Counted from the first letter of the stretch, positions 1 through 10,192 are shown. The stretch is DNA of 64,000 nt from Mycoavidus sp. HKI (GCF_020023735.2 NZ_CP076444.2:1813501-1877500), one strand, 5' to 3'. Numbers and translations are program-made. The notes: generated from the letters alone by a model not told the origin.

Positions 1-282
1 CTGAATCAGCGCTTGTGTGCTGGCATTTAAAAACAACACATGGACTTCGTGGCGGCCCTGCAAGACATCGACGATAGCGGGCAACTCGGCCAAAGAACTG
101 CCAGAACGCGCATCGATCGCCACCGCGAGTTGCGTATAGCCATCGCGAGCTAAAAAATCGCTTAACTCCAATAGAAAACGGGGCGGTAAATTATCCACAC
201 AATAATATCCCGCGTCTTCCAGCGCATTTAGCGCCACCGACTTACCAGAGCCAGAAATGCCCGTAATCAGAATAATCCGCAT
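1..282 (-). CDS. rapZ: RNase adaptor protein RapZ (N-terminal part, runs off the window)
   Basis: This is the first 94 codons of RapZ; the rest lies beyond base 1. The protein opens with a P-loop, GISGSGKS, at residues 8-15, followed by the family pattern of a '[12 protein letters not shown]'-type segment. In enterobacteria RapZ binds glucosamine-6-phosphate and guides RNase E to the small RNA GlmZ, so controlling amino-sugar synthesis. In beta-proteobacteria it is usually the last gene of the lpt-hpf-ptsN-hprK cluster, and it sits there here, 13 bases after hprK, so co-transcription is likely. The ATG at 282 is the only start that keeps the P-loop at its normal position. Confidence 0.93.
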   Translation of the reverse strand, partial: MRIILITGISGSGKSVALNALEDAGYYCVDNLPPRFLLELSDFLARDGYTQLAVAIDARSGSSLAELPAIVDVLQGRHEVHVLFLNASTQALIQ

Positions 283-295
283 AGCAGAAAGCCGC

Positions 296-1243
296 CTATC
301 GGTTTTCATTCATCGCCGCTCGTTGCTGCTCCATAAAATCCTGCAATGTATTAATCCCGCGCAACTGCAAAATTGTATTACGCACAGCAGCTTCAACCAG
401 TACTGCCAAGTTCCGGCCTGCCGCGACTTGCAAAGTCACTTGGTTAATCGGCAACCCTAAAACATCTATCGCCTGCTTTTCCAGCGGCAGTCGCTGAAAC
501 TCTCCATCGGGCCGGCGCACCAGCCGGACCGCGAGCTTTAGCTTCATTTTGCGGCGCACTGCTGTTTCACCAAAAATGGTCTTGATGTCGAGCAGACCCA
601 ATCCTCGCACTTCAAGCAAATTTTGCAACAGTGGAGGGCAGCGCCCTTCGATAAAGTCTAAACCCAAACGCGTGAAATCCACCGCATCATCTGCGACCAA
701 ACCATGGCCGCGGCTAATTAACTCTAGCCCAAGTTCGCTTTTGCCTAAGCCTGAGTCACCGGTGAGTAGTACCCCCATACCAAGGATGTCGAGAAACACG
801 CCATGCATCGTGATAGAGGGCGCTAGAATACGTGACATATAAAGTCGCAGGCTATCAATCACCGCCGCCGCAGATATCGGCGTTGTAAACAGCGGCGTAG
901 ATGAGCGTGTGCAGCGCAGCACCAAATCATCCGAGGCGTCAATGCCCCCCGCCACGACCAGAAACGGCGGCACCAAGGCAATTAATTCAGCCATTTGGCG
1001 CTGGCGCTCTTCATCGGATTGACGCGTGTAATACAACATCTCCGCTTCACCTAGTACTTGAATCCTATTTGGATGAATCAAGTTAAGGTGACCCACTAAA
1101 TCCGCGCTTGACGTTGCATGAGCTACGGTTTCGCTTGAGAAACCACGTTCCCAGCCTTCATGGCCGGCGAGCCAACTCAGTTTAAGCGAGGCTGCGTTAT
1201 CATCGAAAATACTTTGCGCATTAATGCCGTCTGACGAGTTCAT
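296..1243 (-). CDS. hprK: HPr kinase/phosphorylase
   Basis: 315 residues, about the family length. It phosphorylates and dephosphorylates HPr on serine. In beta-proteobacteria it belongs to a regulatory PTS without sugar permeases. The C-terminal kinase domain shows the Walker A motif GDSGLGKS at residues 162-169. It is followed by the HPrK signature region ([15 protein letters not shown]) and a conserved EVRGLGLLD segment. The N-terminal domain (about 1-130) is the usual non-catalytic module. The start overlaps the ptsN stop, and rapZ follows, so the gene is an internal member of the operon. Confidence 0.96.
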   Translation of the reverse strand: MNSSDGINAQSIFDDNAASLKLSWLAGHEGWERGFSSETVAHATSSADLVGHLNLIHPNRIQVLGEAEMLYYTRQSDEERQRQMAELIALVPPFLVVAGGIDASDDLVLRCTRSSTPLFTTPISAAAVIDSLRLYMSRILAPSITMHGVFLDILGMGVLLTGDSGLGKSELGLELISRGHGLVADDAVDFTRLGLDFIEGRCPPLLQNLLEVRGLGLLDIKTIFGETAVRRKMKLKLAVRLVRRPDGEFQRLPLEKQAIDVLGLPINQVTLQVAAGRNLAVLVEAAVRNTILQLRGINTLQDFMEQQRAAMNENR

Positions 1244-1716
1244 AGAGTGAGCGGATCGCTATCAGGCGTCCATTGAGTCAGAAAATGACGAATAGCTACT
1301 CTATCTTGCTCATGAGTCAAGGTGGCGCGAGCTTTTTGATCAGAGAGCAACTGCGCAATCTCAGACAGAATATCAAGATGGTGCTGAGTCGCTTGTTCAG
1401 GCACCAGTAAAAAAATCAAGAGCGCTACCGGCAACTCATCCGGTGCTTCAAATGGAATCGGCTCAGCGAGTCGAATAAAAGCGGCTAGTGGGTGCTTAAG
1501 CCCTGCGATACGCCCATGTGGAATAGCCACCCCCTGGCCCAAGCCGGTCGAGCCTAGCTGCTCGCGGGCAAATAAATTATCGGTAACCACGCTGCGCGCG
1601 ATCCCATGATGATTTTCAAAAATTAAACCGGCTTGCTCAAATACCCGCTTTTTGCTGGTTACAGCCAAATTCAAAACAACATTTTCAAGTGGTAATAGTT
1701 TGCTAAGGCGGTTCAT
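1240..1716 (-). CDS. ptsN: Nitrogen-regulatory PTS EIIA component
   Basis: 158 residues of a PTS EIIA type-2 (mannitol/fructose-like) domain. The phosphorylated histidine is H67 in the motif GVAIPHGRI. It accepts phosphate from NPr/HPr and acts as a regulator, classically of potassium transport and stress responses, and not in sugar uptake. The start codon overlaps the hpf stop as ATGA, and its own end overlaps the hprK start, so translation is probably coupled. In relatives ptsN lies near rpoN; here rpoN is missing but ptsN remains. Confidence 0.95.
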   Translation of the reverse strand: MNRLSKLLPLENVVLNLAVTSKKRVFEQAGLIFENHHGIARSVVTDNLFAREQLGSTGLGQGVAIPHGRIAGLKHPLAAFIRLAEPIPFEAPDELPVALLIFLLVPEQATQHHLDILSEIAQLLSDQKARATLTHEQDRVAIRHFLTQWTPDSDPLTL

Positions 1717-2045
1717 TCTATCTGGTGTTTAATGGCTTCATGATGATGATTTTGTATCTTTCCTTTATAGCGAATCACTTGACGGTCAAGTTTATCGATC
1801 AGCAAATCGATCGCCGTATAAAGATCGCCCTCTGTGGTTTCAGCAAAAATATCTTTACCCTTTAGTCGCAGTTTAATTTCTGCTTTTTGGCGTTTATTTT
1901 TATCTTTATGATTATCGAGCGCTAACACCACCGCGCCATCAATCACATGATCAAAATGACGTGTCACTCTTTCCAATTTATTGACCACGTATTCACGTAA
2001 TGCAGGCGTAACGTCAAGGTGGTGTCCACTGATTTGCAGATCCAT
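1713..2045 (-). CDS. hpf: Ribosome hibernation-promoting factor (short HPF/YhbH)
   Basis: 110 residues with the beta-alpha-beta-beta-beta-alpha fold of the S30AE/sigma-54 modulation family. The sequence starts [16 protein letters not shown] and has a conserved basic helix around [13 protein letters not shown]. There is no C-terminal extension, so it is the short form that pairs ribosomes into 100S particles together with RMF in other bacteria. It is first in the hpf-ptsN-hprK-rapZ run. The 151-base gap upstream separates it from lptB, where rpoN normally lies. Confidence 0.94.
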   Translation of the reverse strand: MDLQISGHHLDVTPALREYVVNKLERVTRHFDHVIDGAVVLALDNHKDKNKRQKAEIKLRLKGKDIFAETTEGDLYTAIDLLIDKLDRQVIRYKGKIQNHHHEAIKHQIE

Positions 2046-2196
2046 AAAACCTCCGTGTTGAAAATTTAATGCAGTTCAATACTGTTGGCTTACTTAACTC
2101 CAGCGTATCAGCAATTTTGGATAAAACCAAGAACTGTATTACAATTTCACCCAATACGGACAAATTTCATCTGAAAACGTTACAGAGATCTAATTT
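2046..2196. other. Intergenic gap where rpoN is expected
   Basis: These 151 bases between lptB and hpf hold no ORF and no recognisable fragment of sigma-54. In Burkholderia and most relatives rpoN (about 1.5 kb) lies between these genes. The gap is AT-rich and is the likely promoter region for hpf-ptsN-hprK-rapZ. Confidence 0.6.
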
Positions 2197-2979
2197 TTAC
2201 ATACGAAAATGTTCGCCCAAATAGACGCGCCGCACGGATTCGTTTTCGATAATCTCTTCGGGTAGACCAGCCGCTAATACACTGCCATCGCTAATGATAT
2301 AAGCATGGTCACAAATACCCAGGGTTTCACGCACATTATGGTCGGTAATCAAGACACCAATCTCGCGCTGTTTTAGGAAACGCACAATTTTCTGAATTTC
2401 CAAGACAGCAATTGGATCGACGCCCGCAAAAGGCTCATCCAACAAAATAAAGCCCGGATTTGTCGCTAACGCCCGCGCAATTTCCACGCGGCGCCGCTCA
2501 CCACCAGAAAGCGATAGGGCTGGATTATCGCTTAAGTGAGTAATCTGCAGCTCCTCCATCAAAGCCTGGGTGCGCTCGCTGATGATATCCTCTGGCAACC
2601 GCTTGCCGTCCTCACCAAGCTGCAACTCAAGCACTGCACGAATGTTTTGCTCGACCGATAACTTACGAAAAACCGACGCTTCTTGTGGTAAGTAAGACAG
2701 TCCAAGCCGCGCTCGCTGATGAATCGGCAATAAGCTAATCAGCTTGCCATTCAGGGTAATTTCACCGCGATCAAGCGGCACCAACCCAACAATCATATAA
2801 AAAGAGGTCGTTTTGCCCGCACCATTGGGGCCTAGCAGCCCCACCACTTCGCCGCTTTTTACTTCCAGCGAGACATCCTTGACGACGGTGCGTTTACCAT
2901 AACGTTTTTGCAAATTGCGGGCGGCGAGAATACTGTCTCTACCGACTGGGTAGCGGCTAGAAAAAGCGCTGACGTTCAC
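2197..2979 (-). CDS. lptB: LPS export ABC transporter ATP-binding protein
   Basis: 260 residues. LptB is the cytoplasmic ATPase of the LptBFG complex that pulls LPS from the inner membrane and powers the LptCAD bridge. Walker A is GPNGAGKT at residues 50-57, the ABC signature is LSLSGGERRRVEIARAL, and Walker B is FILLDEPFAGVDP. The H-loop His is in VLITDHNVRE. The start is a GTG at 2979 that overlaps the lptA stop (GTGA). It gives a short N-terminal extension of about 15 residues before the conserved core. Confidence 0.96.
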   Translation of the reverse strand: MNVSAFSSRYPVGRDSILAARNLQKRYGKRTVVKDVSLEVKSGEVVGLLGPNGAGKTTSFYMIVGLVPLDRGEITLNGKLISLLPIHQRARLGLSYLPQEASVFRKLSVEQNIRAVLELQLGEDGKRLPEDIISERTQALMEELQITHLSDNPALSLSGGERRRVEIARALATNPGFILLDEPFAGVDPIAVLEIQKIVRFLKQREIGVLITDHNVRETLGICDHAYIISDGSVLAAGLPEEIIENESVRRVYLGEHFRM

Positions 2980-3644
2980 TGCGAGATCTTCCTTTCGATG
3001 GGGCTTGAAGTACCTAATGATAGATTGGGGTCCGCGGGCGACAGCGTCTTATGACGCACGGCGTTGTGAGGAGACAACATTGCCCGCACACGAGGACTCG
3101 CTTGGCCCGCAGCGGCGCCATGACCCGCGCTGGCCCAGTAACGTTCTTTCTGTCCGTCGTAACTGATGACACTACCGCTCACCTCATCTAGCACTCGTTC
3201 ACTAGGAAGCAGTCGCCGCCGCACCATGGCACGGCGCGTTAAAGTCGTGACCTCGCTTTGACTATTGTAATCGATTTGTTTGCCATAGCCCTCGATATAG
3301 CCTTGAGCGCCATTCAGCTCCTGCCGAAAATAAGCCAGGTTTTCTCGACCTTCGGCATAACTGGTCATAGATTGATAGCCCTCTGCATCTTGTTTCACGA
3401 TGACTCGATCGCCTTTGATCGTCAGTTTGCCCTTAGTGATGATAACGCGCCCGGTCAGGACATTCACTTGTTTTAAATCATCATAAGTCCAACGATCTGC
3501 TTGCACATAAACGGGTTGCTCACTATCTGGGCGCACAGCATAGGCAGATTGGCCAAATAATACGGAAGACAACACTAGACAGAGCGTAAATATAGCTTCA
3601 GCCATGAAGCGTTGCGCAGCACAATAGGGGAACACACTGCTCAT
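2976..3644 (-). CDS. lptA: LPS transport periplasmic protein
   Basis: 222 residues. LptA is the periplasmic beta-jellyroll protein that bridges LptC and LptD. A signal peptide ends near SAYA, and the OstA-like domain follows (VYVQADRWTYDDLKQVNVLTG). The long C-terminal tail after about residue 170 is low in homology-like features. I prefer the ATG at 3644 because AGGG lies eight bases before it; the internal ATG at 3605 lacks a ribosome site. The end overlaps lptB and lptC lies 9 bases upstream, as in other Lpt operons. Confidence 0.93.
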   Translation of the reverse strand: MSSVFPYCAAQRFMAEAIFTLCLVLSSVLFGQSAYAVRPDSEQPVYVQADRWTYDDLKQVNVLTGRVIITKGKLTIKGDRVIVKQDAEGYQSMTSYAEGRENLAYFRQELNGAQGYIEGYGKQIDYNSQSEVTTLTRRAMVRRRLLPSERVLDEVSGSVISYDGQKERYWASAGHGAAAGQASPRVRAMLSPHNAVRHKTLSPADPNLSLGTSSPIERKISQ

Positions 3645-3653
3645 AAATTGACC

Positions 3654-4256
3654 CTAGCGCTTAGGGCTATTAGATATAAACGTATCCGCAGCAATCACGC
3701 CACGCACCTGCCCCACCAACTTGACCACCCGGGTGAGGTTGTTATAAGACATGCCACTCGCGGTCACCATTGACGCTCCTCGCTTCAATTTAACGGATTG
3801 TTCAGTTTGGACGATATCATCGTTGATCAAAAAGCGGAAATGTTGTGAATCTGCTTCCAGGGCAGGATCCTGATCCCCTTGTGCGCGCCGCACATGAGCA
3901 TCGTCATACAAATCGAGAATGGAGCCATCGCCATTGATTTTGCCACGCTTTGCAAAACTGGTTACATCCGGCTGGCCGGCTACAAACGCGCGCACCGCAG
4001 GCAGCACTACATCCGTATTATCATTATCCTCGTAATGCACCATCTTTGCCGCGTTAATTCGATATTGGGTAGCGCCAGTTTGGTCAAGCAATGTAATCGA
4101 AAAATGCTCCGCAAAGTAATCGGGACGATGCATCTTGACCTGCGGCGCAGAAGATCTAGACGGAGGCAGGTGCAATTGCAGCAGCCAATAGCTGACGCCA
4201 GCTAAAAGGGCGATCAACAACAGCGGCAACCATTGTACCCGTGTGCGCATGATCAT
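3654..4256 (-). CDS. lptC: LPS export system protein LptC
   Basis: About 200 residues. One N-terminal membrane helix (WLPLLLIALLAGVSYWLLQL) anchors a periplasmic LptC domain that takes LPS from LptBFG and passes it to LptA. The family pattern PDYFAEHFSITLLDQTGATQYRI is present near residue 50. The ATG at 4256 shares a base with the kdsC stop (TGATG), which favours this start or the one at 4250 over longer versions. It belongs to the kdsD-kdsC-lptC-lptA-lptB run. Confidence 0.93.
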   Translation of the reverse strand: MIMRTRVQWLPLLLIALLAGVSYWLLQLHLPPSRSSAPQVKMHRPDYFAEHFSITLLDQTGATQYRINAAKMVHYEDNDNTDVVLPAVRAFVAGQPDVTSFAKRGKINGDGSILDLYDDAHVRRAQGDQDPALEADSQHFRFLINDDIVQTEQSVKLKRGASMVTASGMSYNNLTRVVKLVGQVRGVIAADTFISNSPKR

Positions 4257-4804
4257 CAGACCCGACCACACGCCGCCAAAAGTAGCGTGTCATAGCTGTG
4301 CTGCGCTCGCAGTATCAGATCACACACTTCACGGGCAGCGCCATACCCCCCACGAGCATGCGCGACCCAATGGGCCCGAGCCAATACCTCCGCATGCGCA
4401 TTTGCCGGCGCGGCGGCAAAGGCTACCTTCATCATGACCGGCAAATCGGGCCAATCGTCGCCCATATAACCGCATTGTTCAGCCGTACAGTGCGCACGTG
4501 ACAACAACTCAGCAAAAGCGACCGCCTTATCGTGCACCCCCTGATACACCCATTCAATGCCAAGCTCTTGCGCACGCGCAGTCACCATCTGAGAAGCTCG
4601 CCCGGTAATCAATGCAATCTGCACGCCAGCGGCTGCTAGCAGCTTGATCCCTTGCCCATCGAGAATATCAAACGATTTGCTGGATTCTCCCGCGGCACTA
4701 AAATACAGACGCCCATCGGTCAACACGCCATCTACATCAAAAATCATGAGCCGGACCCGCGCTGCGCGTTCATTCACCGCGGCACTAACAGATGCCCTCT
4801 CCAT
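4256..4804 (-). CDS. kdsC: 3-deoxy-D-manno-octulosonate 8-phosphate phosphatase
   Basis: 182 residues of the HAD superfamily, C0 (capless) type. It removes phosphate from Kdo-8-phosphate to give Kdo for the LPS inner core. HAD motif I, DVDGVLTDG, is at residues 23-31, motif II is ALITGR, and motif III/IV is YMGDDWPDLPVM. The ATG at 4804 overlaps the kdsD stop (TGATG); an upstream TTG would add only one residue. It sits between the isomerase that starts the Kdo pathway and the LPS transport genes. Confidence 0.96.
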   Translation of the reverse strand: MERASVSAAVNERAARVRLMIFDVDGVLTDGRLYFSAAGESSKSFDILDGQGIKLLAAAGVQIALITGRASQMVTARAQELGIEWVYQGVHDKAVAFAELLSRAHCTAEQCGYMGDDWPDLPVMMKVAFAAAPANAHAEVLARAHWVAHARGGYGAAREVCDLILRAQHSYDTLLLAACGRV

Positions 4805-5784
4805 CAAATCACCTTGGCACTAAAAAGATCGTGCATATTGAGCGCACCAAGCAGCTTATTCGCTTCATCCACCACCAACATTTGATTAATGCGGTAGCGC
4901 TCCATTAACTCGACCGCCTCAATCGCCAGCCGATCTGGGCTAATGGTGTAAGGCTGGGCGGTCATCACCTCGGCGATGTTCAGCGTGGATACATCGTTGC
5001 GTTTTGCAAGCAAGCGCCTTAAATCACCATCGGTGAAGACCCCTTTGACATACCCAGCATGATCGACTACAGCGGTCATGCCCAAGCGCTTTTCGGTAAT
5101 CTCAAAGAGCGCATCATGCACGGTTGCGCTTAACTCTACACACGGTAATTGCCCATCGGCCCTCATCACATCACGCACATAAGTCAGCAGCCGGCGTCCC
5201 AGCGTACCCCCTGGATGAGAACGCGCAAAATCCTCCGGCCCAAAACCACGAGCATCTAACACCGCCATGGCAAGAGCGTCACTCAGCGCCAACGCAGCCG
5301 TGGTGCTCGCCGTTGGCGCAAGATTGAGCGGACACGCTTCTTTCTCAACCCGAGCATTCAAGTGGACATCGGCGAGTTTAGCTAGGCTGGATGCTGGGTT
5401 GCCGGTCATGGCAATCAAGCGCGCACCGGTGCGTTTGATTAACGGAAAAATATCAACCAACTCTTCGGTTTCGCCGGAGTTAGAAAGAACAATCACCACA
5501 TCTTCCGTCATGATCATGCCAAGATCCCCGTGGCTTGCCTCGGCGGGATGCACAAAGAAAGCAGGCGTGCCGGTACTCGCGAGAGTCGCCGCGAGCTTAC
5601 GCGCGATATGGCCGGATTTGCCAATGCCTGACACAACAACCCTGCCGGTGCAAGCCAGGAGCAGTTCGACTGCCGCGATAAAATTCTGGTCAAGTTGACT
5701 GGCCAGCGATAAAATTGCTGTAGCTTCAGTCTCGAGTACATTACGCGCGAGGGATAATACCCGGTTAGTGTGGCTTGTTATCAT
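4804..5784 (-). CDS. kdsD: Arabinose-5-phosphate isomerase (KpsF/GutQ family)
   Basis: 326 residues. It converts ribulose-5-phosphate to arabinose-5-phosphate, the first committed step to Kdo. An N-terminal SIS sugar-isomerase domain holds VVVSGIGKSGHIARKLAAT near residue 50 and HPAEASHGDLGM near residue 80. Two CBS domains fill the C-terminal third. I chose the ATG at 5784 (MITSHTNRVL) because the residues in front of it in the longer ORF look non-homologous. First gene of the kds-lpt run, divergent from glnS across 88 bases. Confidence 0.95.
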   Translation of the reverse strand: MITSHTNRVLSLARNVLETEATAILSLASQLDQNFIAAVELLLACTGRVVVSGIGKSGHIARKLAATLASTGTPAFFVHPAEASHGDLGMIMTEDVVIVLSNSGETEELVDIFPLIKRTGARLIAMTGNPASSLAKLADVHLNARVEKEACPLNLAPTASTTAALALSDALAMAVLDARGFGPEDFARSHPGGTLGRRLLTYVRDVMRADGQLPCVELSATVHDALFEITEKRLGMTAVVDHAGYVKGVFTDGDLRRLLAKRNDVSTLNIAEVMTAQPYTISPDRLAIEAVELMERYRINQMLVVDEANKLLGALNMHDLFSAKVI

Positions 5785-5872
5785 GCAGCGAGTATAGCAA
5801 AAACTAGACAACCTCAATGAGTTAGAATACTCGTCTTTGATTTGCGCTTCTTAAGCATAGACACTCTAAAAC

Positions 5873-7567
5873 ATGAGTACCACCAGCCACAGCCCGACCA
5901 ATTTTATTCGCGCCATCATCGACCATGATCAGCGTTCAAGCAAACAACAAGGCCGCGTGACCACGCGCTTTCCGCCTGAACCCAACGGTTATCTCCATAT
6001 CGGTCACGCCAAAAGCATTTGCTTAAATTTCGGCGTTGCGCGCGACTATGATGGCGTTTGTCATTTGCGCTTTGATGATACAAATCCAGAGAAGGAAAGC
6101 GTTGAATACGCCCAATCCATCATTGATGCCGTACACTGGCTCGGCTTCTCTTGGCAAAAAGATAATGTTGAGCACTTGTATTACGCCAGTGACTATTACG
6201 ACACCCTGTACCATTTTGCAGAAATTCTGATTGAGCATGGCTATGCTTACGTAGATAGCCAATCCTCCGAAGCAATTCGCGCAATGCGCGGCACGCTCAC
6301 CGCACCCGGCACGGCATCCCCTTATCGTGAACGCTCCGCGGCTGAAAACCTCGATCTTTTCCGGCGCATGCGCGCCGGGGAATTTAACGAAGGCGAGCAC
6401 GTGCTGCGCGCAAAAATCGAGATGGCTTCGCCAAATCTCAATTTACGCGATCCTGTGTTGTATCGGATTCGCTATGCGCATCATTACCGTACCGGCGATA
6501 CATGGTGCATCTACCCGATGTACGACTATACGCATTGTATTTCGGACGCGCTTGAAAACATTACTCACTCTCTCTGTACACTTGAATTTGAAGATCATCG
6601 GCCGCTCTATGATTGGATCTTGTCTCGACTCGCTGAGGCCGGTGTATTCAAACAGCCATTACCGCAACAAATTGAATTTGCGCGGCTTAACTTAAATTAT
6701 GTTGTAACCAGCAAACGCAAGCTTTTGCAACTCGTTCAGGAGCACCATGTAGAGGGCTGGGACGATCCGCGTTTACCTACCCTTGCTGGCTTGCGCCGGC
6801 GCGGTTTTACGCCGACGAGCATTCGCTTGTTTTGCGAACGCATTGGCGTTGCAAAAGCAGACTCATGGATCGAGATGAGCGTACTTGAACAGGCGCTACG
6901 CGATGATCTAGAGCCGCAGGCACCCCGCGCGATCGCCGTGCTTGATCCGCTTAAATTGATTATTGATAACTATCCAGCGGGTCAATCCGAGCTATGCAGC
7001 GCGCCGATTCATCCGCATCATCCAGAACGCGGCACACGCTCCTTCCCATTTAGCCAAGAACTATGGATTGAGCGCGAAGATTTCAGCGAACAGCCCGCCA
7101 AAGGCTATTTCCGGCTCTTTCCAGGTAACCGTGTACGGCTGCGCTATGGTTTCGTGGTTGAGTGCACGAGCGCAGAAAAAGATGCAGAGGGCAAGATCAT
7201 TGCGGTGCATTGCAATTATTTCCCAGATAGCAAATCAGGCACTGAAGGCTCGAATAATTACAAGGTTAAAGGTAATATTCACTGGGTCAGTGCAGCACAT
7301 GCCTATGCGGCTGATGTGCGACTGTATGACCGGCTCTTTATCGAAGCGCAGCCTGATGCAAATGGACGAGATTTTTTGAGTGCGCTCAATCCGAATGCAA
7401 AACAGCTGGTACGCGCTTATCTTGAACCCGGTGTGCAAACCATGCAGCCTGAAGAGCGTGTACAGTTTGAGCGGCACGGTTATTTTGTGGTGGACTATGT
7501 CGATTCAAAACCACAACAACCGGTGTTTAATCGGATTGTCAGCCTCAAAGACAGCTGGGGTAAATAA
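5873..7567 (+). CDS. glnS: Glutaminyl-tRNA synthetase
   Basis: 564 residues, the usual GlnRS length. It charges tRNA-Gln with glutamine. The class I signature is [17 protein letters not shown] (HIGH at residues 42-45), and the KMSKS equivalent is [12 protein letters not shown]. The C-terminal anticodon-binding barrels are complete, ending in the [19 protein letters not shown] type of tail. Having GlnRS, as other beta-proteobacteria do, implies direct charging. The gene stands alone with a divergent neighbour, and pdxH starts 34 bases downstream. Confidence 0.97.
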   Translation: MSTTSHSPTNFIRAIIDHDQRSSKQQGRVTTRFPPEPNGYLHIGHAKSICLNFGVARDYDGVCHLRFDDTNPEKESVEYAQSIIDAVHWLGFSWQKDNVEHLYYASDYYDTLYHFAEILIEHGYAYVDSQSSEAIRAMRGTLTAPGTASPYRERSAAENLDLFRRMRAGEFNEGEHVLRAKIEMASPNLNLRDPVLYRIRYAHHYRTGDTWCIYPMYDYTHCISDALENITHSLCTLEFEDHRPLYDWILSRLAEAGVFKQPLPQQIEFARLNLNYVVTSKRKLLQLVQEHHVEGWDDPRLPTLAGLRRRGFTPTSIRLFCERIGVAKADSWIEMSVLEQALRDDLEPQAPRAIAVLDPLKLIIDNYPAGQSELCSAPIHPHHPERGTRSFPFSQELWIEREDFSEQPAKGYFRLFPGNRVRLRYGFVVECTSAEKDAEGKIIAVHCNYFPDSKSGTEGSNNYKVKGNIHWVSAAHAYAADVRLYDRLFIEAQPDANGRDFLSALNPNAKQLVRAYLEPGVQTMQPEERVQFERHGYFVVDYVDSKPQQPVFNRIVSLKDSWGK

Positions 7568-7601
7568 GCCATTTGGTGTCCATGACCTTTTAAAATTGAG
7601 C

Positions 7602-8246
7602 ATGACTGAATCTGACCTTGCCCATCTTCGTACAGAGTATGCGAGCCACTCATTGAGTGAAGCTGAGCTCGAAGCCGACCCGATCCGCCAATTTGAGCGC
7701 TGGTTTAAGCAGGCACTCGCAGCTCAAGTGCCAGAACCCAATGCAATGACGTTGGCTACAGCAGGCGCCGATCTCCGTCCATCAGCACGCATCGTGCTGT
7801 TAAAGGATTTTGACCCGTGCGGTTTTGTTTTTTTCACCAACTACGACAGTCGTAAAGGCCAGGAACTGGCCGAAAACCCTTATGCGAGCTTGCTTTTTCA
7901 TTGGATCGCATTAGAACGCCAAGTACGCATTGACGGCATTGTCGAAAAAACCGATTCAGCACAAAGCGATGCCTATTTTGCAGTTCGCCCATTGGCCTCA
8001 AAAATTGGCGCTTGGGCGTCTGAACAAAGTGCGGTGATCCCAAATCGGGCGACGCTTGAAGCACGCATGACGCAATTCACCGAACAGTTTAAAGACAGTG
8101 CGCCGCGCCCGCCCTGCTGGGGCGGCTATCGGCTGCGGCCTCATAGAATCGAATTCTGGCAAGGCCGACCCTCACGGCTGCATGATCGCATTCAATATCA
8201 ACGTAACACTGATGATGACTGGCACCTGGTGCGGCTGGCGCCCTGA
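7602..8246 (+). CDS. pdxH: Pyridoxamine 5'-phosphate oxidase
   Basis: 214 residues. It is an FMN enzyme that oxidises pyridoxine- or pyridoxamine-5'-phosphate to pyridoxal 5'-phosphate. Family marks are [36 protein letters not shown] (FMN contacts), [10 protein letters not shown], and the C-terminal [10 protein letters not shown]...WHLVRLAP. The reading frame is open much further upstream, overlapping glnS, but the ATG at 7602 gives the normal N-terminus ([10 protein letters not shown]). Only a weak ribosome site is seen. About 170 bases with no gene follow. Confidence 0.96.
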   Translation: MTESDLAHLRTEYASHSLSEAELEADPIRQFERWFKQALAAQVPEPNAMTLATAGADLRPSARIVLLKDFDPCGFVFFTNYDSRKGQELAENPYASLLFHWIALERQVRIDGIVEKTDSAQSDAYFAVRPLASKIGAWASEQSAVIPNRATLEARMTQFTEQFKDSAPRPPCWGGYRLRPHRIEFWQGRPSRLHDRIQYQRNTDDDWHLVRLAP

Positions 8247-8414
8247 CCGCCTTTACCCGAATATGCTGGTTACGTATGGCATATTATGCTCCTGCTCTAA
8301 TTCCTTGATTAGTGCCAAATGGATTGGCTATTTCCAGTAACAGCGCTTCCTGGCCGCGATAATCAAGCATAAACTATAGACTACTCGATGTCCTTAATTT
8401 GAAAAGGAGCGCGT

Positions 8415-9644
8415 ATGTTGTGGGAGAAAAAGCTAGCGCAGTGGGCTGCCGAGATCCAAGAGCGAGCCAATATCAGCGCACGCCTAGTCTTATGGAATGG
8501 GCAACACTATGACTTTGGGCACTTTGCAACGCCCCAAATCATCTTTCATATCAATAGCGCTGCCGCTTTACCTTATTTAATTAAGCCAAATCTAAGCACG
8601 CTTGGCGAGGCTTATATAAAGGGCAAAATCGACGTCACAGGAAAGCTGGCGGATCTGATTGAGATCGCTTATTCACTGGTAGAAAACACCACCAAACCAA
8701 GCGCCAAACTCAGCCACATATACCGTCGTTTCGCGCACTTATTTGCGCATACCCGCACCACAGATAAAAAATCGATCCAGTATCACTACGATCTTTCCAA
8801 TCAGTTCTACCAGTTGTGGCTTGACCAAAACATGGTGTATTCATGCGCTTATTTTGAGAACGGCGACGAAGACCTGGACACCGCCCAACTCAAAAAGATC
8901 GATCATATCCTCACCAAAATTCAACTCAAGCCAGGCCACACTTTGCTGGATATTGGTTGTGGCTGGGGTGCATTAGTGATGCGCGCGGCGCAAAAATTTG
9001 GCGCAAAATGTGTCGGCGTCACCCTCTCCCAAAAACAATTTGAGTTGGCCACTGAACGCATCAAGCAAGCCGGCCTTACCCACCAAATTGACCTGCGCTT
9101 GCAAGATTACCGTGACATTACACCAGCATTGAGTGGACAGTTTGACCGTATTACCAGCGTTGGTATGTTTGAGCATGTAGGTCGTAAAAACCTACCCTCG
9201 TATTTCTCTAAAATCAGCGCGCTATTAAAAGAGGGCGGCATCATGATGAATCATGGCATCACCTCAACGGCGCTTAAGCCTGGAGAAAATTCATTGGGAG
9301 GCGATGAATTTATTGATCACTACGTGTTTCCAAATGGCGAATTGCCCCATTTAAATCTTGTGCTTGCCGCCATGCAGCAAGGCGGGCTTGAAACATTTGA
9401 TATCGAAAATCTGCGGCGCCATTACGCGCGCACACTCACTTTTTGGAGTGAGAGATTTGAACAGCAGGCACCCCAAATTAAAGCATGGGTCAATGAAGAG
9501 AAATTTCGCATTTGGCGTGTTTATCTGGCGGGCAGCATCTACGCTTTTGAACATGATGATGTTGCCATTTATCAAATCGTATGCGGCAAAGCAGGCCGCA
9601 GCGCACACTCATTGCCATGGTCGCGCCGCTATATGTATAGTTAA
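8415..9644 (+). CDS. cfa: Cyclopropane-fatty-acyl-phospholipid synthase
   Basis: 409 residues. It methylenates cis double bonds in membrane phospholipids, using S-adenosylmethionine. The SAM-binding motif LLDIGCGWGALV is near residues 177-188. The catalytic-domain start SIQYHYDLSNQFYQLWLD and the MFEHVGRKN segment are typical. A strong AAGGAG lies just before the ATG. The gene converges on msrA: the two stop codons share the bases TTAA at 9641-9644. In free-living relatives Cfa is often RpoS-controlled, and rpoS is present in this window. Confidence 0.95.
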   Translation: MLWEKKLAQWAAEIQERANISARLVLWNGQHYDFGHFATPQIIFHINSAAALPYLIKPNLSTLGEAYIKGKIDVTGKLADLIEIAYSLVENTTKPSAKLSHIYRRFAHLFAHTRTTDKKSIQYHYDLSNQFYQLWLDQNMVYSCAYFENGDEDLDTAQLKKIDHILTKIQLKPGHTLLDIGCGWGALVMRAAQKFGAKCVGVTLSQKQFELATERIKQAGLTHQIDLRLQDYRDITPALSGQFDRITSVGMFEHVGRKNLPSYFSKISALLKEGGIMMNHGITSTALKPGENSLGGDEFIDHYVFPNGELPHLNLVLAAMQQGGLETFDIENLRRHYARTLTFWSERFEQQAPQIKAWVNEEKFRIWRVYLAGSIYAFEHDDVAIYQIVCGKAGRSAHSLPWSRRYMYS

Positions 9645-10192
9645 TGCGGCGAGATCAAACGGTTCGCAAATTTTTTACGGAATTGCGCCAGCTTAGGCGC
9701 CACCACCAATGCACAATAGCTTTGTTGCGGATATTTTGCAAAATACTGCTGATGATCCGCTTCAGCAGGCCAGTAATTGGTATGAGATGGGACCACCTCA
9801 GTCACAATTGGGTTAGGATAAATGTGTTCTTCAGTGAATCGATTGATCACCGCATAGGCACTCTCATGCTGCGCCCGCGAATGGGTAAAAATCACTGACC
9901 GATACTGAGTTCCTATATCATGGCCTTGCCGGTTCAATTGCGTCGGGTCATGAATCGCAAAAAAGATTTCAAGCAACTCTGTATACGATATTTGCGCTGG
10001 ATCAAATTGCACCTGTACCACTTCCGCATGACCTGTATTGCCGGTACAAATTTGCGCGTAAGTAGGGTTAGGTACCAGGCCGCCCGCATAACCTGCTTCA
10101 ACTAAGTGTACGCCGCCCACTTCACGAAAGACTGCCTCTAAACACCAAAAGCAGCCGCCCCCTAAGGTTGCCGTTTCAAGTTGTGCCTTCAT
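9641..10192 (-). CDS. msrA: Peptide methionine (S)-S-oxide reductase
   Basis: 183 residues. It repairs oxidised methionine. The catalytic cysteine is C14 in GGGCFWCLEAVF, and a resolving cysteine sits in the C-terminal YCALVVAPKL segment. The frame is open upstream to 10294, but the ATG at 10192 gives the family N-terminus. That start lies 17 bases inside the end of the upstream ABC exporter gene, so the two are probably translated from one message. Converges with cfa. Confidence 0.95.
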   Translation of the reverse strand: MKAQLETATLGGGCFWCLEAVFREVGGVHLVEAGYAGGLVPNPTYAQICTGNTGHAEVVQVQFDPAQISYTELLEIFFAIHDPTQLNRQGHDIGTQYRSVIFTHSRAQHESAYAVINRFTEEHIYPNPIVTEVVPSHTNYWPAEADHQQYFAKYPQQSYCALVVAPKLAQFRKKFANRLISPH

